Below, one piece after another: positions 62,622 to 64,000 of a stretch of DNA of 64,000 nt. The DNA comes from Cupriavidus necator A5-1. GTDB lineage: Bacteria > Pseudomonadota > Gammaproteobacteria > Burkholderiales > Burkholderiaceae. Position numbers and translations under genes: made by a program. The stretch's first letter is position 1; each line of letters begins with the position of its first letter. The notes beneath the pieces are model-generated. The model was not told the DNA's origin and made no database searches. It saw nothing but the letters and a program-made list of their open reading frames with translations. The DNA lies in assembly GCF_000744095.1 (NCBI RefSeq), contig NZ_JQLI01000008.1, positions 1,984,001 through 2,048,000 of the forward strand, read 5' to 3'.

Positions 62622-62974
62622 GGGGGTGCTCCTTGTTCGATTCTTGTCGACCTGGCCGCTTGGGTGAGCGAAACGCACAAGCCGATGCGCATCGTTGCGA
62701 CGCAAAGCAGGTCCTGCCGCGCGTCGAAGTGGCCCGAGGTGAAGTGCAGTATAGGCAAGAACCCAAGCAAAACAACCAGCACACGAGGCGCGGTTTGCAC
62801 GCCGCAAGGGCACCGCTGAATCGGTGCATTGCAGCATGAAAAGGCGGCTTGAATTTGTGCTTCGCGCGCACCAGACTTAGCGGGCGGGTCGGCAGAGGAG
62901 GCCGGGAACGGCCTTGCATTGCGGTACCCGTCTTGCGCAACGCGTCGCAACGGTTGTCATCGGAGGGCCCGGAA
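62622..62974. promoter_or_regulatory. Divergent control region of PQQ dehydrogenase and ankyrin genes
   Basis: 353 bases between divergent starts with no gene of their own. The palindrome TTGCGACGCAA (62695-62705) lies about 75 bases upstream of the dehydrogenase start, and TTGCGCAA with a nearby CGCAA half-site lies near 62934-62950 on the ankyrin side. The shared TTGCG/CGCAA core suggests one regulator for both sides. No clear -35/-10 pairs. Confidence 0.35.
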
Positions 62975-63655
62975 ATGAATCGTGATCTGCGGAGGATTTC
63001 AGTGGCGTGCCTGTGCGCGCTCTGCCTGCTCGCAGGCAAGGCACCTGCGCAAGGCGACATCAGCGTGAACGCGCGCTTGCTGGCTTCGGCGCGCGCCGGG
63101 GACGAGGCCGGCGTGCGCGGTGCGCTGGAACAGGGCGCTGCGGTGGACTCGCGCAACCGTATCGGCGACACGCCGTTGCTGACTGCCTCCAAGCGCGGCG
63201 TGACCAGCATGGCGCGCGCGCTGGTCGAACACGGTGCCAATGTCAGCCAGCCGAACCTGCAAGGCGTGACGCCGCTGATGGCGGCTGCTTTTGGTGGCTA
63301 CCAGGAGATCACCGCGATGCTGCTGGCGCGTCATGCCGAGCTGAACGCCACCGACCGCGTCAGCAAGACCGCCATGATCTACGCAGCGGGAGAGGGTCGC
63401 ACGGTGGTGGTGAAGCAGCTGCTCGATGCCGGCGTCGATATCAACGCGCGCTATGCCCATGGCCTGACGGCACTGATGTGGGCGGCCGGCTACGACAAGA
63501 GTGAGGTCGTGCAGCTGCTGCTCTCGCGTGGCGCCGATGCCTCGTTGCGCGATGATCGCGGGCTGACTGCGCGCGAGATTGCCGAGCAGGCAGGCGCGAA
63601 GAACGTAATGGCTACCCTGGCGGGCGGCCAGACCGCGGCAGCGCCGGTGAAGTAG
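62975..63655 (+). CDS. Exported ankyrin-repeat protein
   Basis: 226 residues. Signal peptide RRISVACLCALCLLAGKAPAQG, then five or so ankyrin repeats (IGDTPLLTASKRGVTSMARALVEHGANV; QGVTPLMAAAFGGYQEITAMLLARHAEL; SKTAMIYAAGEGRTVVVKQLLDAGVDI; HGLTALMWAAGYDKSEVVQLLLSRGADA). It is a periplasmic protein-binding scaffold. ATG at 62975 is the start that puts the signal peptide first. Similar proteins occur beside PQQ or catalase-type modules; its partner is not known. Confidence 0.88.
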   Translation: MNRDLRRISVACLCALCLLAGKAPAQGDISVNARLLASARAGDEAGVRGALEQGAAVDSRNRIGDTPLLTASKRGVTSMARALVEHGANVSQPNLQGVTPLMAAAFGGYQEITAMLLARHAELNATDRVSKTAMIYAAGEGRTVVVKQLLDAGVDINARYAHGLTALMWAAGYDKSEVVQLLLSRGADASLRDDRGLTAREIAEQAGAKNVMATLAGGQTAAAPVK

Positions 63656-63666
63656 CGCCGCTGCGC

Positions 63667-64000
63667 TCACGGCGAATCGATCGAACCCACGCTCTTCGGA
63701 TAGGTCACGATGCCCCAGGCTAGCGGCAGTCCGTCGAACTGCCGCACCGGCTGGTAGGTGCGTGCGTCGAAGACATAGACCGCATTGGAGCGCCCGCAGG
63801 CCACCAGCAGCCGCGCATCGTCCGGCGTGAAGCTGAAATGCCAGCAGCGCTTGCCGACCGCGATGTCGGCCAGCGACGCGAAGGTCTGCGCATCGAACAC
63901 CTGCAGGGTATCGGCGCGCGCTGCGGCGACGAACAGCCGCGCGCCGGCGCGATCGAACGCCACCCCGTAGGGACCGGTGCGCGTCGGCACGGTGCGCTGC
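63667..64000 (-). CDS. YVTN-type beta-propeller protein, C-terminal part
   Basis: Only the last 110 or so residues are in the window; the 5-prime part lies beyond the right edge. Visible blades: GPYGVAFDRAGARLFVAAARADTLQVFDAQTF and WHFSFTPDDARLLVACGRSNAVYVFDARTY, the 40-residue repeat of YVTN/YncE-like proteins. These are commonly periplasmic and often found with PQQ dehydrogenases. Convergent with the ankyrin gene, 11 bases apart. Confidence 0.85.
   Translation of the reverse strand, partial: QRTVPTRTGPYGVAFDRAGARLFVAAARADTLQVFDAQTFASLADIAVGKRCWHFSFTPDDARLLVACGRSNAVYVFDARTYQPVRQFDGLPLAWGIVTYPKSVGSIDSP

Overview
The window is high-GC DNA with dense, mostly bacterial-type operons and no rRNA, tRNA, CRISPR array or intact insertion sequence that I could find. 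The content points to a Burkholderiales beta-proteobacterium of the Cupriavidus/Ralstonia type. The grounds are five Bug-family periplasmic receptors plus a TctAB membrane pair, a GTG-started 16-strand-type porin, many LysR/GntR/IclR regulators beside small catabolic operons, and a PQQ dehydrogenase module. The genus is an inference from gene content, not from a marker gene. Apart from an FtsK-type translocase at the left edge, nearly everything looks like accessory catabolism and transport.

Layout. 1-4.1 kb: FtsK translocase with a perfect 37-copy hexanucleotide tract, then a cupin. 4.1-12.4 kb: a leftward set (AbgB-like amidohydrolase, Bug receptor, porin, acyl-CoA ligase, thiolase-like protein, DUF35 protein) with a divergent LysR regulator. 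12.4-13.8 kb: an unrecognised cysteine-rich protein. 14.2-17.8 kb: two AhpD/CMD-type proteins, a flavin monooxygenase and LysR. 18-25.6 kb: a fused binding-protein/permease, a MocR regulator, a DUF2970 protein, a triheme cytochrome c with a Tat-exported FAD dehydrogenase, and an acyltransferase. 25.6-26.8 kb: a gene-poor stretch holding three evenly spaced palindromes, a weak promoter and a short two-hairpin transcript candidate with a strong terminator. A 33-codon leader ORF then overlaps the oxalate/formate-type MFS gene.

28.3-34.4 kb: a polar amino-acid ABC transporter with two FAD amine/amino-acid oxidoreductases under a divergent IclR regulator. 34.4-42.2 kb: CoA-transferase and enoyl-CoA hydratase diverge from a choline-sulfatase-like sulfatase, aldehyde dehydrogenase, 3-hydroxyisobutyrate-type dehydrogenase, Bug receptor and a probably leaderless GntR gene. 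42.3-46.5 kb: amidase, Bug receptor and class II aldolase with divergent LysR. 46.7-51.2 kb: Bug receptor, aconitase-family large and small subunits, a PEP mutase/isocitrate lyase-family lyase and a UTRA GntR regulator, all overlapping or close. 51.4-56.8 kb: TauD/TfdA dioxygenase and a BKACE enzyme facing acetoacetyl-CoA synthetase and another Bug receptor. 57.3-59.8 kb: PadR-like regulator and TctAB. 60.2-64 kb: diheme cytochrome c, PQQ dehydrogenase, a periplasmic ankyrin protein and the end of a beta-propeller protein.

How the genes fit together (inference): each block pairs uptake (Bug, ABC, MFS or porin) with a few enzymes that activate, cleave or oxidise an organic acid, amine or sulfate ester. 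Many neighbours share 4-base start/stop overlaps, so they are probably co-translated. The signals I find least explained are the palindrome-controlled short RNA near 26.2 kb, the aconitase-plus-lyase cassette near 48-50 kb, the cysteine-rich protein at 12.4-13.8 kb, and the hexanucleotide tract in ftsK.
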